Shown: positions 51,501 through 63,278 of the stretch, piece by piece
Layout of the letters: the number at the start of each line of letters is the position of its first letter
Position numbering within the stretch: position 1 is the first letter of the stretch
Assembly: GCA_033063855.1 (NCBI GenBank)
Contig: CP093831.1
Span: 17,794,001 to 17,858,000 of the forward strand
Direction of reading: 5' to 3'
Length of the DNA stretch: 64,000 nucleotides
Source: Smittia aterrima
Taxonomy: Eukaryota; Arthropoda; Insecta; Diptera; Chironomidae
Notes under the pieces: generated by a model
Told to the model about the DNA's origin: nothing
What the model saw: only the letters and a program-made list of their open reading frames with translations
Databases searched by the model: none
Translations under genes and position numbers: made by a program

Positions 51501-54500
51501 TTATTTTCCGCAGATGATTTTCTTTTTCTTCTCTCGTCTGTTTACAGTGAATTATTGATGCACGTTCATCAAGCAAAGAAATAGAGAGTGTTAGAGAAGA
51601 AAATCATATCAATGATCTCTCACAACTAGATTTGAATCAAAACTATTTTCTCGTTTAATGTCTAGTGAAACAAGAAGTCTATGAACACACAAAAAAAATG
51701 TATTGACAGTCAACACGAAGAGATAAAAAGTGGTTCCTATGTAAAACACAAATCATTTCTGGCAGACGGAGGAAGCAGAAACATTCTGTTGCCGATGTGA
51801 TTGCTGAATAGTCGTAAAAACTCGCAACAATTGAAGACACATTTCCTGTCTCTTTCCCTTCCACAGATTTCTCCACAAAACGAAGAATTATGATGCAAAC
51901 TTTTTTATGATTTGTTTACATTTTTTGTATGAGAATCAATTGCGGCGACTTCGGTTGTGGAGATGGAGGCAATTTTATTGTCAATTGATTTCGTTTTTAT
52001 CGTCTTGTAACTTAATTCTTTGTTTTGATAATATTCGATTGATGTCTCTGCTCATGCGAGGAAATTTAATTGCGAGAGATTTGTCATGGAAAAGAAGCTA
52101 CTGGAAAAATACGGCTCGCAATCTTCGATAAGAGAATTTTTTCATTGTTTTTTTTTCAGAAGAAGAATAACTTTATGAAAAAAGACGAAACTTGGGATAT
52201 TGAAGAAGCTACTCATAGATTAATAAACAACTTTTCATGGTAACTTTGTGGGACGTTATTGTAAGATTTTTTCTCTTTGAATTACTTTTAGAAGTAGGAA
52301 GCTCGAGCTTCCGAATGTCATTGCTGTTTTGAGATATTATTGCACAGCTTGAATTATACCAAGGCGTACAAATGCCAAAATGTTCCTGAGCCAGTAGAAT
52401 TCGGTAAGACTTTTCTTCTCATTCACACAAAAAAACGTGAAACGTAGAAGGTTCGTCCCACAGCGAAGAATGCAAGATGAAGACTCAAGCAATTCTCAAG
52501 TGACTGTGACATTAATTCTGCCTCGAGTAACGTTCAACCTCGACAGACCCCAATGAACAAACATATCACATCGCTACCCAGTCTGCCAACGTAAATATAT
52601 AAATTTTCCTTCTTCCTTCAATTCCATTCATCCATGAAGAAGAGAAAGCGAGGAGAATGAAATAGATGATGCCTGCTTTGCTTCCCGCCCAACAAAGAAT
52701 ATCCTTCAACTCTAGAAATGACGATGGAAAAACTTGCAGATTCTTCTTCATCTAAGGCTCGACTCCCATCCTCTTCTTCTCTCAATTCTCGTTCCAAAGC
52801 GACTTTCCTAATTTTTCTTACTATTATGTAAGAACGAACCCTCGAGTGAGTGAATAAGAGCGAGTTATACCCCCAGAAAGTAAGAAGAAAGCAAAATAAA
52901 AGTTCAGATCGGGGGTTTTCTTAGCACATCATAGGAAGAAGCAGAATGAATTAAGACTCTTTATCCCTCCATGCGGGTGTGTTGTTGTTGGTCTATGTTC
53001 CCCCTTTTGAAAAGGATCCAAAGAAAAGCAAGAAAAAATCTTACATCCAAGATACGAAACATTTCTTCGTATTCTCGTTATAGTTTGAGGTTGGTGAAAA
53101 TGTTGTCTTGAAACCAGAAGCAAAAACTTTCCCGGCTCCGAAAGAAGCTGAACTTTTCTTTGTATGGCAACGACGACGAGGAAGTGAAAAAGAAATCATT
53201 TCCTTAAATCATCTTAAAGTAGTAAACATCGGGAAATAGTTTGAAGTTTAAAGAGTTTCAATCTAATTGTTGATTCATCACGAGACCTTTTGACGAAAGA
53301 TTGGAAGAGGAAGAAACCCCTCCAGGCGATGAAAGGGAAACTTAATTAATCGATCAATACGACACTGGAGTTTTTTATGAGACCAAGATAAAAAGCTAAT
53401 TTTTTTTCAGATAAAACTAAGTTTACTGTTGTCTTGCACAACAGCGATATGAGGACTAAGGGTGGCTAGCAGAAGAAGATTATTGGAAAACAAGTAATTA
53501 CAAAAGTGAATCCTGGGCATTATTGAGAAAAATGAATTCTTATCGCATGCGTTGAAACTGCAGAACCTCGCATGATCTTTAATTTAAAGAAAATTAGGAA
53601 ATAATTTTCTTCGTGAGTCATGCGAAGAAAAGTTTTCAAATGACGTAACATGAATATTTGGCCTGACTCAGCAGAAGAGGCAACGAGATTCTGCGAAAAT
53701 ATTTTTATTGAAGCAGACAAGGAATGGAGTGAGAGAAAACACAAGAAGCACTAAAGAGTTAGTACATGAGGCAAATTCAGCAAAGGATCACATCAAGAGC
53801 AAAAGATTTTTTTCTTTCGTGCACATAAAAGGAAGAAGAAACTGAATGAAAATGAAAGGAAAATAAAAGCGAAGATAGTTTCTTGTCTTTGAAACTGTTG
53901 TTTCGACCTCAGAAGAAATTTTACCCCACAAAAGTCTTCAGCTTTCTCTCGATTCGTTTCGTGTCCAAGAAGGACATCTTCCACTCCCCCGCTCTCGGAA
54001 TGTCTCGAACATGTCGCAAAAAGATGTGCGGAGGTGTTTTAATGGGAACATTTTTTCTTTCTCCGCTCAAGGGACAGTTGGACGAAAAAAATCAGTTCGT
54101 AGGATCTTTTGAAATGGACCTAAAACACCCCTTTTCGTCGGTCAACCCTCATTTCCAACGACCTAACAGCACATATCACAATGAAACAGCAACCAAAAAT
54201 TCTTCTTTGATCTGCAATCTACGAGGAAACTCGATAGTAATTGAAAACGTGGATCAATTTTCGATATCACATTAGGGCCTTCGCTTGATTCTCGGTCTTG
54301 TTCGCACATAATCACCTCAAACCAACAACAGTAAACCCTCTTGAAGAAGTCACCGGAAGACACAAAAGAAATTTCATTCTTTCTTTCTTTTACAAAAAGC
54401 AAATGATATATCTTAGCGAACTGAAAAGCATCACACACGGTTCGAGACTTTAAATCACTTAATGTGTTCTGCGTCCATCATCTGTCGGGGGAGACGCTTC

Positions 54501-57500
54501 GCTGTTGTTGTTGTTGCGACGTGAAAAGATAAAACCAGCAGTAGAAGCAACATAAAAAGGAAATTATAGATTTTTCTTTCAGCCTCGACTCGCTCAGTAC
54601 GAATCACTTTGCTGTCAAGGATGATAGAAAGAGAGAGAATTTTCCTCGGTTGTTAACAGCCATAATAGATAAAATTTATATTATTTTTATGGATTGACAA
54701 TTCGGACTCAGTTCGCCTACATACACATACACACTCACATTTGTACCACACGCCTTTCCACCCACCGACAGTAGCAACCCCACCGGGTCGTTTCATTCTT
54801 TCTCGCAACCCTACACCCAAGCACATGGCCAAAAGTCTTCGAAGCGTATGCTCGCTCGGATCGCCACCGACGTATATCTCCGAGAAAAAAAAGAATTCAC
54901 ATTTTGATGTTGTTGGTTAGGAAGGGGTGCAGTTTTTTGTGCGGCACTCTCGACTACGGCTATGATAAAACGAAGACCCTCATCATCAATCGGACAGTTC
55001 TGCTTTTTCCGTTCTCGAGCATGTACGTACACACTCCCTGCTCACTCGCCAAAGAGTCGAGGAGAACCGTCCGTCCCTTAACCATTTTTATAAATAGAAG
55101 TTTTCGTATTTTTTTTTCTCCGTAGCTTTCGCTTCAGCTTTTGGTGTGTTCTATCATGTAATGAAGAAGTTTTTATATTATTTTTTTGCCTCCACTGCTT
55201 GGCTGCTAACCATTAGAGCTCCGTTGTTGCCTTTTATAATTTTTTTCCTCGGAATATATTTTGCTGCTAGAGCTACGAGGAATGTGGGGGAGGATTCGAA
55301 TGGTGTGTGGTATTTTTTTTTCTCTCTGCTCTTCGTCGGGCGCACATTAAGCTTCTGCTGTATGCGAAGGAGGATCGAAATGGGCCATGTCAGGGGCGCA
55401 TATAATAAAAGAAGGGAAGATGTAGGAGCGTGTGAAGATTACGTCTAAAGGATTTTCGCTCGCTAAATATTGACCATCGACATTTCAATCCTCTCTTGCT
55501 CCGAAATTTTCTGATTTCCCCAAATGGTGTTTTTAACGCTACTCCTTTCTGACATTCACTTCGTTCGGTTTTTCGTGATGTGGGGTGCAGAGAATCAAAC
55601 AAACGGGGAGCGGAGGGCTATGTGATGTGTGATGGGTTGGAGTGAGTAACTCGATTCCCACCCTTTCAGAGCGGCACCCGCTGTATTCAATGTCTAGATG
55701 TGGGTATAATGGCAAAAAGGGATACACAACAGGGGCGTCTTTTCCACCCACTCTCCCATCCATGTCTTATTGTGAGTAGCGTATATATTTACTTGAAGCT
55801 ACAGCCGAGGAATATAACGGAAACTATTCTCGCAGATATTCCAAAACAGAAAGAATAGTAAAAGAAAATAATCCCAAATTCACGAAACATCCCTCATAGC
55901 GCGGCACTGAGTTTCCTTTTGCGAGAATTATTGCGAAAACAGTAGCAGCAAGAGTAATCATTGCGCCCCCTTCTCTCCAACTCTCGAAACACATATTTTG
56001 GTGAGTTCAAACTTTTTCTTCTCTCTTTTTGTATGTAAATTAATGTGTGCCACTTTTATTTGTCCGAGTCAAATAAATATTCCGGCGGAGAAGGGCGAGC
56101 ACAACTCTATTTATCCTCATGTGCTCAAATATCTACGTAATCAAATAAATATCCAATATCTGAGCGAGGCACCAGCAAAAAAAACTGTCCATGTCAATTG
56201 TATTTTGTGGACATAGAGTGCTTGCAGAGAGTGAACGAGGAGGGAGACGGGGAAGGAGAATTGTTGTCAATTGCAATTATTGCTTTTCTTCTTTGAGGAA
56301 AGATGAAGAAATTTCATTACGAGACAGGCCCCTTCGCCTTATCATTTCCCATTTTACCCATCAACAACTGATTGTGTGTTTACTTTCACGATATGAAGAA
56401 GGGCCGAGTGTTTGTATGATGTGAAGTCACCATTCGCTTATTGCTGAAGTTTGATTTTAGCGACGCCACTTATGAACTAATCCCAGGGCCGTAAAGAAAA
56501 CTATTTTCATTTCGAGCGTAAAATCCTTTTAAGGAAATCATGATGAAGAAGAATAAAGTCCACTCACCAAATTGAGAGCATCCTCGTCGGTCAATCCCAT
56601 GCTTCTCGTCATCAGCAAGTAGGTAGAAGTAATTGGCTTGATGTCGCCCGTCGAATTATTATGTTTATTATATTTCCCTGTATCAATTGATGCGATGCTC
56701 TTCGTCCGATGATGATAATCTCCGGAATCATCTTCACCGTTGGGATATTTCTTTGAATTGTTATTGCATGTTGTGCTGGTTGTATGTCTATCATCGATGT
56801 CGGAGACTTTTACGTCGTGATAATCGAAGGATGTGTCATCAGGTACCGCTTTAGTTTCCACCCCAAGTTTGCTGTAAACAGCACTTGCTAGTCCTTTGTT
56901 AATTGGCTGCGATGCTAAAATATTCTTGTTCTCTACCGTCGATATTTGGTTGAAATTGTTTTCATCGTCACCAGGTTCCGACGACGACGACGTTACCAAT
57001 TGATCTGGTGAATTGAGAGGTAAGGGGACAACTTTTTCCGGCGTTGTTGAACATGAAATTCGAAGCTTGTTGATATTTCCATAGTGACTATTACTGGTGG
57101 CCTTTCCAGCCACGTTTATCGAGACGTCTAAAGAATTGATGATGATGTTTCCAAGACTCCTCTCACCACCGACCGTCTTGTCTTGGATTGTATCATCCGA
57201 TTCATTTTTTATGTTGATATTAATATTCTTCCTTGAAATATTCTGTTGATTAGAATATCCATTGTTATCGACTCGATTGGCAACAATGTTCTCTTTGAAT
57301 GACTCAAGTTTTCCTTCACATGATTGCTCCTGAATATCTTTAATGCTTTTCAGCAGCGAAGAGTTTTCGTAGAGTGCTTTCAATATAACGAAATAATTTT
57401 CAATGTTCTTTGGATAATCGCTCGATATTAATAATTGTTGATTGCTTGATGTCAACGGAATTTTCTCCTCTTTATCGTCATTTTGCTCAGGCTCAGAGAT

Positions 57501-58759
57501 TTCTTGAATTATTGTCGATTTCATGCTTCGTCGGCACTCATTGCACTGAGTAAGAAACTTCGTAACTGCTTCGCGTGGTAAAAACGCATAACACTCAGTG
57601 ATCTGAAAATATTTTCTTCACTTTCGGTTCATCGCACACAATAATTTCTCAACTCACTTTACGATAAGTTCGCTTCTGTCCCACGTGACGACCTTCACCT
57701 TCAACTGAACAATGAACTTTGTAAATAATGTTGAAGAAGTATTCCACAACAGCAACGCGTTTAAATCCTGAAGAGTTATTTAGATCCTGGCGGGCAATAA
57801 AACAAAACTTTCATTTATGTCACTGAACAAAAGCAAGAGAAAACTTTTTGTTTACTCACCGACTTGCTTGGAATGAAAAGCAAACATCCATCATTCTCAA
57901 TCTGATTCTGTTTAACGTGTTGAAAAGCAAGAGGAAGCTCCACCATAAATCCTTTAAGAGACGCAAAGGAAATTTAAATTTCGATAACTTGTTGCCTCTT
58001 TCAATCAAAAGAAAAATCATCTTCCACATACAAATCGTTTAAGTTTCTAGCTTAATTTAATTTTCACCTTTAGACTTCACCCAGAATCTGAATTTGGAAC
58101 TGTCGGGTCGATTTGTCTCTAATCCTTTCAGGGCGCTTACAATACGTGATTGTTTTTTCAATGTTATCGTTTTACTCTTCGACAGATCGCCGTATGTCGA
58201 AAGCACCCATGGCTGATAAATCTGATTCGGAAAGGGAAGTGAGAAAATGAAGATGAAAAGAAATAAATTCGCAAACAAAGATGTGAGCGAAAAATCGAAG
58301 AAATTAATCTCGAGCCACATCTCGGCCTCAAATGATTTCTGCCAATCGAAAAAAGAAAGAAAAATTCTCCATTCGTCTACTAACTTGATACATTTTGCTT
58401 TTATTGTCGTCCTGTCCATCAGCAATTCCATCGAGCTTCATCCTCTTCGTGTTGTCTCGCACATCGCTCTCCATCCCAACACCCACTCTCGTCGTCTCTC
58501 CATCTTTCAACATATTGATATTCCGTTTGCGTTCACTTTTATTATTTGTGCTGGAACCGTTTATTGGATGTGAACTTTCATCATCAATCGACAATTTGCC
58601 TCTGTTTTGACCACTAAGCAAAGCATCCGACAAATAACGATTGCAATGATTTGTTTTATTATCACAATTAACTAACGAATCGTTCTTTCTGTTATCGTCG
58701 TTTTCTTTTTTGATCCTCCAACTCGTTGCACAATTGCTCTCTGCCAAACTTTGATTCAT
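46922..58759 (-). CDS. Nol4: NOL4/NOL4L-family nuclear protein, long isoform (10 coding exons)
   Basis: Exons read 58759-58385, 58221-58068, 57951-57860, 57786-57658, 57602-56568, 48415-48176, 48100-47969, 47895-47393, 47277-47138 and 47085-46922. Every junction is GT-AG with matching phase, giving 987 residues. The family is nuclear/nucleolar and poorly characterised. Shared blocks in family order: KMYQ joined to IYQPWVLSTYGD across intron 1, FRFWVKSKG (exon 2), VAVVEYFFNIIY and GQKRTYRK (exon 4), YAFLPREAVTKFL (exon 5), then ERLKAFN joined to MFVRLFVDENLDRM and the basic RARKRLRTYLKSCRRNKK (exons 7-8), GPTDLSVKR and ITGYREAAAFLLRSADELEQ (exon 10). PTDLS (residues 935-939) fits the CtBP-binding consensus PxDLS. 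Exon 5 is mostly Asn/Ser-rich and not conserved. An in-frame TGA lies 18 nt upstream of the ATG. The join over the 8.15 kb intron rests on family order and phase; the two halves could have been annotated as two genes, and extra exons inside the intron are possible. Confidence 0.85.
47069..47083 (-). other. CtBP-binding motif PTDLS in Nol4
   Basis: Codons for Pro-Thr-Asp-Leu-Ser followed by Val-Lys-Arg open the last exon. This matches the PxDLS short linear motif that docks the co-repressor CtBP, and the same position is conserved as PTDLS in vertebrate NOL4 and NOL4L. It suggests a role in transcriptional repression; this is inference from the motif. Confidence 0.6.
50546..50570. repeat. near-perfect 25-bp palindrome
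   Basis: A 16-bp perfect core (TCTCGTTT then AAACGAGA) is flanked by GAGC on one side and AGCTC on the other, so symmetry extends outward with a single-base bulge. It lies in the large Nol4 intron. No function is assignable. Confidence 0.85.
52297..52312. repeat. 16-bp perfect palindrome
   Basis: GGAAGCTC is followed directly by its reverse complement GAGCTTCC, inside the large Nol4 intron. One palindrome of this length is expected by chance in a window of this size. Confidence 0.85.
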
Positions 58760-60401
58760 AATCCACTTGGAAATATTTCACAGCTTCACAAAAAATAAAA
58801 AGAAATAAAAGGAGCGAAGTCTTCACGTTCAATCTCATCGGCGAATTAATGAAAACTCATTTTAAAATCCTTTCAATTTCGAGAAATGTAAATTTTTGTC
58901 TTCCCCAATCGACACGTTTGAAAAAAAGTCTAAACATCCTCTCTCTCAATTTTCTTTTGCAACGACGAGAAGAAATCCCCTTTTACTTAAGATTCTTATT
59001 AAAAGCAAATGAAACGAAATGTGCTCAAGGAGGAGAAGGGAAAAAGTTCAGAATCGAAAGGAAGGAGATTTCTTCTTCATTAAGGGAAAACTTAAAAAGA
59101 GAAAATGTAAATTTTTTGTGTAACCCAACGAAGACTGAGCGGGATAAAAATAAAAATCAACCAACGGAGAGTGAGATCGGAAGGGAGAGAATCAGTTTTG
59201 CTTTAAATTCTTGAGGCAGACAGCGACGAGCCTTTGCCGAAGACGATAAATTTAAATATTTTGTTTCTCTTCAATCTCAAACCAAAGAAAATTTTCTAGG
59301 GAGGGGTTGCGTCTCAAGGACACTTTAAAGTTGCTTTGAAATAAGTCTGCTCTTGATATTCACTTTGTAATTAAATTTGACATTAGCTCATTAAAAATGA
59401 ATGAAAGAAAATTAATTTTGAATTAGGAAGAAAAATTGCTCTACGGACTTCTTTCTAACCAACTTCCAAACGATTCGCTAAGATGCCGGTTTAAAGAGAA
59501 GGAACAATAATATCGATTCACCACGTGCTGCATAAACAAATTTTCTCTCATTCAATCCTAAACGCTCGGGATAGAAGGAATGGGGAAGTATTTGCTTGTG
59601 AGACCGTGCGAGGAGAAGTTGTTACCCTCAAATGAGTTTTTAATTCGCAGGCAAGTCCGTTGCAAAATATTTTTTCTCGTCAGCTGCTTAGACTTTGAGG
59701 GGCGTGCTTTCTTACTTTGAACCATTTCCTTAAAGGATACGCTGTCTTTACTCTAGGAAGGACCTTTTGCTTTGAAATAAATCAGACCAAACCCTCGAAG
59801 TTTTGTCCTTTCGTTTAATTTTGATAGTTTCAAAATGAAAGATTCGCTCAGAAATCGTCAGGAAAGAAAAGTTTCTGGTCCGCCAGTGGTCTACTTTGTA
59901 TTTTTCCCTTTTGGCTCCAACAGCAAACCCATTGAGGGATTTTCTATCTTACCCACTTGACTTTTAAGTTCTTTTCTTCTTCAAGGGGAATATTACCCGA
60001 ACTCGAAGTCGCAGCGGCGTCTTCAAACCAGCACTTGAGGCTTCAGAATCTCTCGAGATTTATGCAAACGGTGAGTAAGAAGTCATTTTCGGGTGGAAGT
60101 TTTCATTTCTCTACACAAACATTTAGAGAAATTTGCATAAACGTTAAACGTGAAGCAGTTCGACAGATGTTGAAGGAGATGAAACCTGAAGTCCTTTAAA
60201 TTTTAAAAGTCTCATCGTCCGCTGCATGCAGAATCCGGAATCCAGTTTTTTTTTCTTTGATTTGTGGAAATTATTCTTTGAATAAATTTCTTGTCTTGAA
60301 GCTGCACAAAACGGTCCAGTTGACGGTTAAACATCTGATAGAATAATTTATTCCCTAATGGTCACTACTGTTAGGAGAGAGCGAAACTAGTTTACGTAAG
60401 T

Positions 60402-60806
60402 GGTCCAGCATCTTCCCCCTTTCTTTCTTTGCTCGTTGACCATCGCACTTTTATACAAAACATTTGCATAATAAATTTTTCATTGTATCAGAAGAATGAA
60501 ACGAGGGAGAATATTTGTTTAGCATTGCAGAGAGTTCGACATGGAATTGACAACTTTTATCGACTATCCATTAAATTGAACATTTCAAATTGGTTCTCAA
60601 CGATTGGTTCAATTAGGTTGACAGTGTATTACGATAAACATTGCATTTTGATCAAGTACTCATTCAATTACTGAAACTATTTGCGAATTTGCAATTTTAT
60701 GAATTTCTTTTAAAAAAGATTCTCATCAAACATTTATTTTATCCTTGAATAAAATCATTGAAAACTTTTCAATGAAGATATAACCGGACAAGGTCCAGCA
60801 TCTTCC
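60402..60806 (+). repeat. 15-mer direct repeat (two copies 390 bp apart)
   Basis: GGTCCAGCATCTTCC occurs at 60402-60416 and again at 60792-60806. Flanks are not obviously alike, so this is either a remnant of an old duplication or a pair of binding sites. Confidence 0.85.
60755..60775. repeat. 21-bp palindrome with a one-base centre
   Basis: TCATTGAAAA and TTTTCAATGA flank a single C, giving ten perfect base pairs. It lies just upstream of the second copy of the GGTCCAGCATCTTCC repeat. Confidence 0.9.
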
Positions 60807-61582
60807 AAACCAGAATCACTCGGTCGGTATTGACCTTTGCCGATCTCTTAAAGTTCGTTATTTTCTAACGTCTGGAAATACAAGATTTAAATTGACGCTT
60901 AACAAGAAAAATACCAGACGAGACGAGATGATTTAAATGGACCAAAACGACATTACCCCTTTCCCAACAGAAATTTTCCATTTCATGTAACTGACCAAAC
61001 GAAAATAATCGTAATGCATAAATTTAATGGAAGCGCTTCTTCCTCATTTAAAGAGAGTTTACCCTTGAAGTTTTCAATCGCTTCGTAGAGCAGTTCAAAT
61101 AATAAATATCTCATTTTGAGTTTCAATCAAATTATGTAAAATAATATTTTGTATTTGCTGTGAAAATTTTAAACAGAAAATTAAAAAAAAAAAGTAGAAT
61201 TTTTTGTGATGAAAAGACTCTTTTCAAAAGAGTATTCACTAAATATTCATAAAGAACTTAATAAAATTGTTAATTTTTTTTTTAAGAAATTTATCGAGCG
61301 TTGCGATATGAATTTGAAATTATTCCAGTTCTGTTATAAATTTGTTATAATTTGTGTCTTCGATAAAATTTACTTGCTTGCAAGTGGAGGTTGGGTCAAT
61401 TAAAATTGGGTTTTCCTTGGCGACATTCTTTTAATAAAGAACACACTCCAATCCAGTAATTAGCTCATCGCTAACAGATCACGTTTCTTCGTTTCATTCC
61501 TTTTATGTCTAGATATTGGATATAAAGATTCTTTTCTTCAAACTTCGCGAGATTTTGAGTTATTTGTCACTTAAAAGTGGCG

Positions 61583-61649
61583 GTGAGTTACTAATTATCA
61601 CTTCCAACTCCCTAATCAGGAAATCTTGTGACTATAAATTGTAACTCAC
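61583..61649 (+). ncRNA. pre-miRNA-like hairpin (unproven)
   Basis: GTGAGTTAC at 61583-61591 pairs exactly with GTAACTCAC at 61641-61649. With single-base bulges the pairing continues inward through AATT/AATT, AT/AT and CAC/GTG, for about 18 pairs in a 67-nt element. Size and shape resemble a short insect miRNA precursor, but I recognise no known seed, and AT-rich DNA forms such folds by chance. Confidence 0.2.
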
Positions 61650-62375
61650 TTAACAAATTTCCAAAGCAACAAAGCTACACAAAAAAGCCAAATCTATATT
61701 GAAAGAAAAAGAGGCTCGTGCTTTATTGCCATTGAAATTACTGAAATAGGATAAAATTTATTATAAAGACATGACTCATGTTATAAAAATATTTATTCAT
61801 CACTTTTACGAAATATTTCGTCGATGAAGTAAAATCAATATAGACAGCAAGAAGTAGAATGATTTATGTAAATATTTTTCCAGCAATATTCCCTACCAAA
61901 TATTTACAAAGTTGCAATTGTTAAAAGGGAATCTGAAATTTCCTGATCTGTTTATCACGATCTTGCTCCCGTTCATTGTTTTCACCAGAACGAAACAAAC
62001 CTGCGGTTGAGTTTAGAGCCTTCTTAGCGGATTATTACCGGAAGATTAGGTGCTCATCAACACCTCTGTATTAATCATGCATGGCATTGAAACGTTCGAG
62101 AGATTTTACTTCAAAACAAAGCTGATTCATCGCTTGGTGTGCTTTCTGCTGTTTTGTTTATGTCAAAACATTTGCCGGCTTTTTCCATAGACATCATTTC
62201 TTTACAGTCGTAGTAAATAAATCAGATATTATTTTGCTTTCATGAAAGTTGTTGTAGAAACGAAGCTTAACGAAGGCACAAGTCTTCGCTTTTCTAAAAA
62301 CAGACAACAAGTGCTCCAAAATATCTTTATCGTTTACACGTTAACAAGATTTAATTGCGATGTAAATCATACTTC

Positions 62376-62382
62376 TATAAAT
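62376..62382 (+). promoter_or_regulatory. TATA box of peptide gene 1
   Basis: TATAAAT lies 68 bp upstream of the ATG at 62444. The second peptide gene has the same element 70 bp upstream of its ATG, which supports a conserved core promoter with a leader of roughly 40 nt. Confidence 0.6.
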
Positions 62383-62443
62383 TTAGATGATCACACAAGG
62401 AAACGCTTCAATAATTTTCCATTAACGGACCATCGTTGTCGAA

Positions 62444-62602
62444 ATGGTCAAATTCTTTATAATTTTGTTCTGCTTTCTTTGCTGGGCAATATCAATCAAG
62501 CCTGAAGCAAGTCCGCAGTTTCCATTTACAGTTCTACCTCCAATAGGAAGAGGCCACAGAAGAATTGGAAAGCTTTTCTCGTTAAAACACAAATGTAATT
62601 AA
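62444..62602 (+). CDS. small secreted peptide with proline-rich core, copy 1
   Basis: Unspliced, the ORF gives 52 residues: a signal peptide (MVKFFIILFCFLCWAIS), then a mature part with PQFPFTVLPPIGRGHRR and a basic tail ending LKHKCN. An AATAAA at 62611-62616 sits nine bases past the TAA, which suits this short form. Alternatively, a donor at 62595 (AAAT|GTAATT) and an acceptor ending at 62658 (GTTATCAG|) would remove 64 nt and extend the frame to a TGA at 62760-62762, giving 84 residues. That intron has the same phase (1) and nearly the same position as the one inferred in copy 2. The core PQFPFTVLPP plus G-x-G-H-R is shared with the gene 0.8 kb downstream. I do not recognise the family. 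A secreted antimicrobial or salivary role is possible from the size, charge and proline content, but is not shown. Confidence 0.65.
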   Translation: MVKFFIILFCFLCWAISIKPEASPQFPFTVLPPIGRGHRRIGKLFSLKHKCN

Positions 62603-63208
62603 TTAGTGAAAATAAAGTGAACAAGCCTGAAGCTAATCACGTTGTGTATTGTTATCAGTACGAGCTGGCCTGTTCTGCAGGCTTCTTTACAAATCAATTC
62701 AGATTGACGACAACCACAGATTCGTTCCGTCAACGAGAAAGCTACAATACAATGAGGATTGAAGAACTCTCACTTTTCGACTAATTAATTAGTGTCTTAA
62801 GAGAAAACGATTCATGAGAAATGTGATAAAGTTGCTGGCAATCATGGGAAATTAAAAGTGTGAACCAGCAACTGACTTATGATTAAGACTTGAAGAGAAA
62901 ACAAAACAATTTGTGAGTCGTTAGCAGAGTGAGACATGGCAGCAATTGGAATTCATGAAACAAGTTATTGTTATTCCTTTTCTAACTTCATTAAATAGCT
63001 TTATCTTGAACACGATGTTTACACATGTTCTCACTTAACAAACTTCTAATAGCCAATCTCATCTTAGACGCCAAACAGACTCAAACAAAATTTTCCGCGA
63101 AGGCCGAATAACTTCCGCGTAAACATGTTGACTGACTTCCAAGCTTTTTTAAATTTTTTCGTACAGCCATGATAATTGAATTATTTCTTTGGTTGCAGAG
63201 GGAAAAGT
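62603..63208 (+). other. spacer between the two peptide genes
   Basis: It contains the AATAAA at 62611, the possible second exon of copy 1 (62659-62762), and a repeat of CAAGCCTGAAGC (62497-62508 inside copy 1, again at 62622-62633). TGATAA at 63170-63175, a GATA-type site, precedes the copy 2 TATA box. No other gene is seen. Confidence 0.5.
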
Positions 63209-63216
63209 ATAAATAC
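63209..63216 (+). promoter_or_regulatory. TATA box of peptide gene 2
   Basis: TATAAATA lies 70 bp upstream of the ATG at 63279, matching the spacing in copy 1. It predicts transcription starting near 63240. Confidence 0.65.
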
Positions 63217-63278
63217 ATCTGTTTCCGCTTTTCTTTCTCCATTTGAGAGAAATTCCCAGTTCGTTAAATATTTGTAAA

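Larger units (their letters stand above)
48416..56567 (-). other. large Nol4 intron (8.15 kb)
   Basis: This interval separates the 5' and 3' exon clusters. The donor is TTG|GTGAGT at 56567 and the acceptor TTTGAAAAG| ends at 48416; the acceptor tract is poor in pyrimidines. The intron contains the alternative first exon at 48543-48505, so it should also hold a promoter upstream of it (above about 48.55 kb). No other conserved coding block was recognised. It carries palindromes at 50546-50570 and 52297-52312 and a run of GTT repeats near 54504. Open frames inside it are short and without family signatures. Confidence 0.65.
58760..62375. other. interval upstream of Nol4 and of the peptide genes
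   Basis: No gene is supported here. The part next to 58.76 kb should contain the Nol4 leader and promoter. The rest is AT-rich and holds the repeated 15-mer at 60402 and 60792, the 21-bp palindrome at 60755, the hairpin at 61583-61649, and a GTAAATATTT / AAATATTTAC inverted repeat at 61868-61907. Open frames are short and show no coding signature. Confidence 0.55.

Noticed and set aside
49000..56400. Many 60-130-codon frames within the large Nol4 intron
   Set aside because: Mostly non-ATG starts, low-complexity K/E/R or F/S/L content from purine or pyrimidine tracts, and no conserved block.
58247..58610. Plus-strand frames of 71 and 108 codons opposite Nol4 exon 1
   Set aside because: They are antisense shadows of the coding exon and intron 1, without any independent signature.
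62242..62505. 87-codon frame overlapping the start of peptide gene 1
   Set aside because: It runs across the TATA box in a different frame, has no signal peptide, and shares nothing with copy 2.
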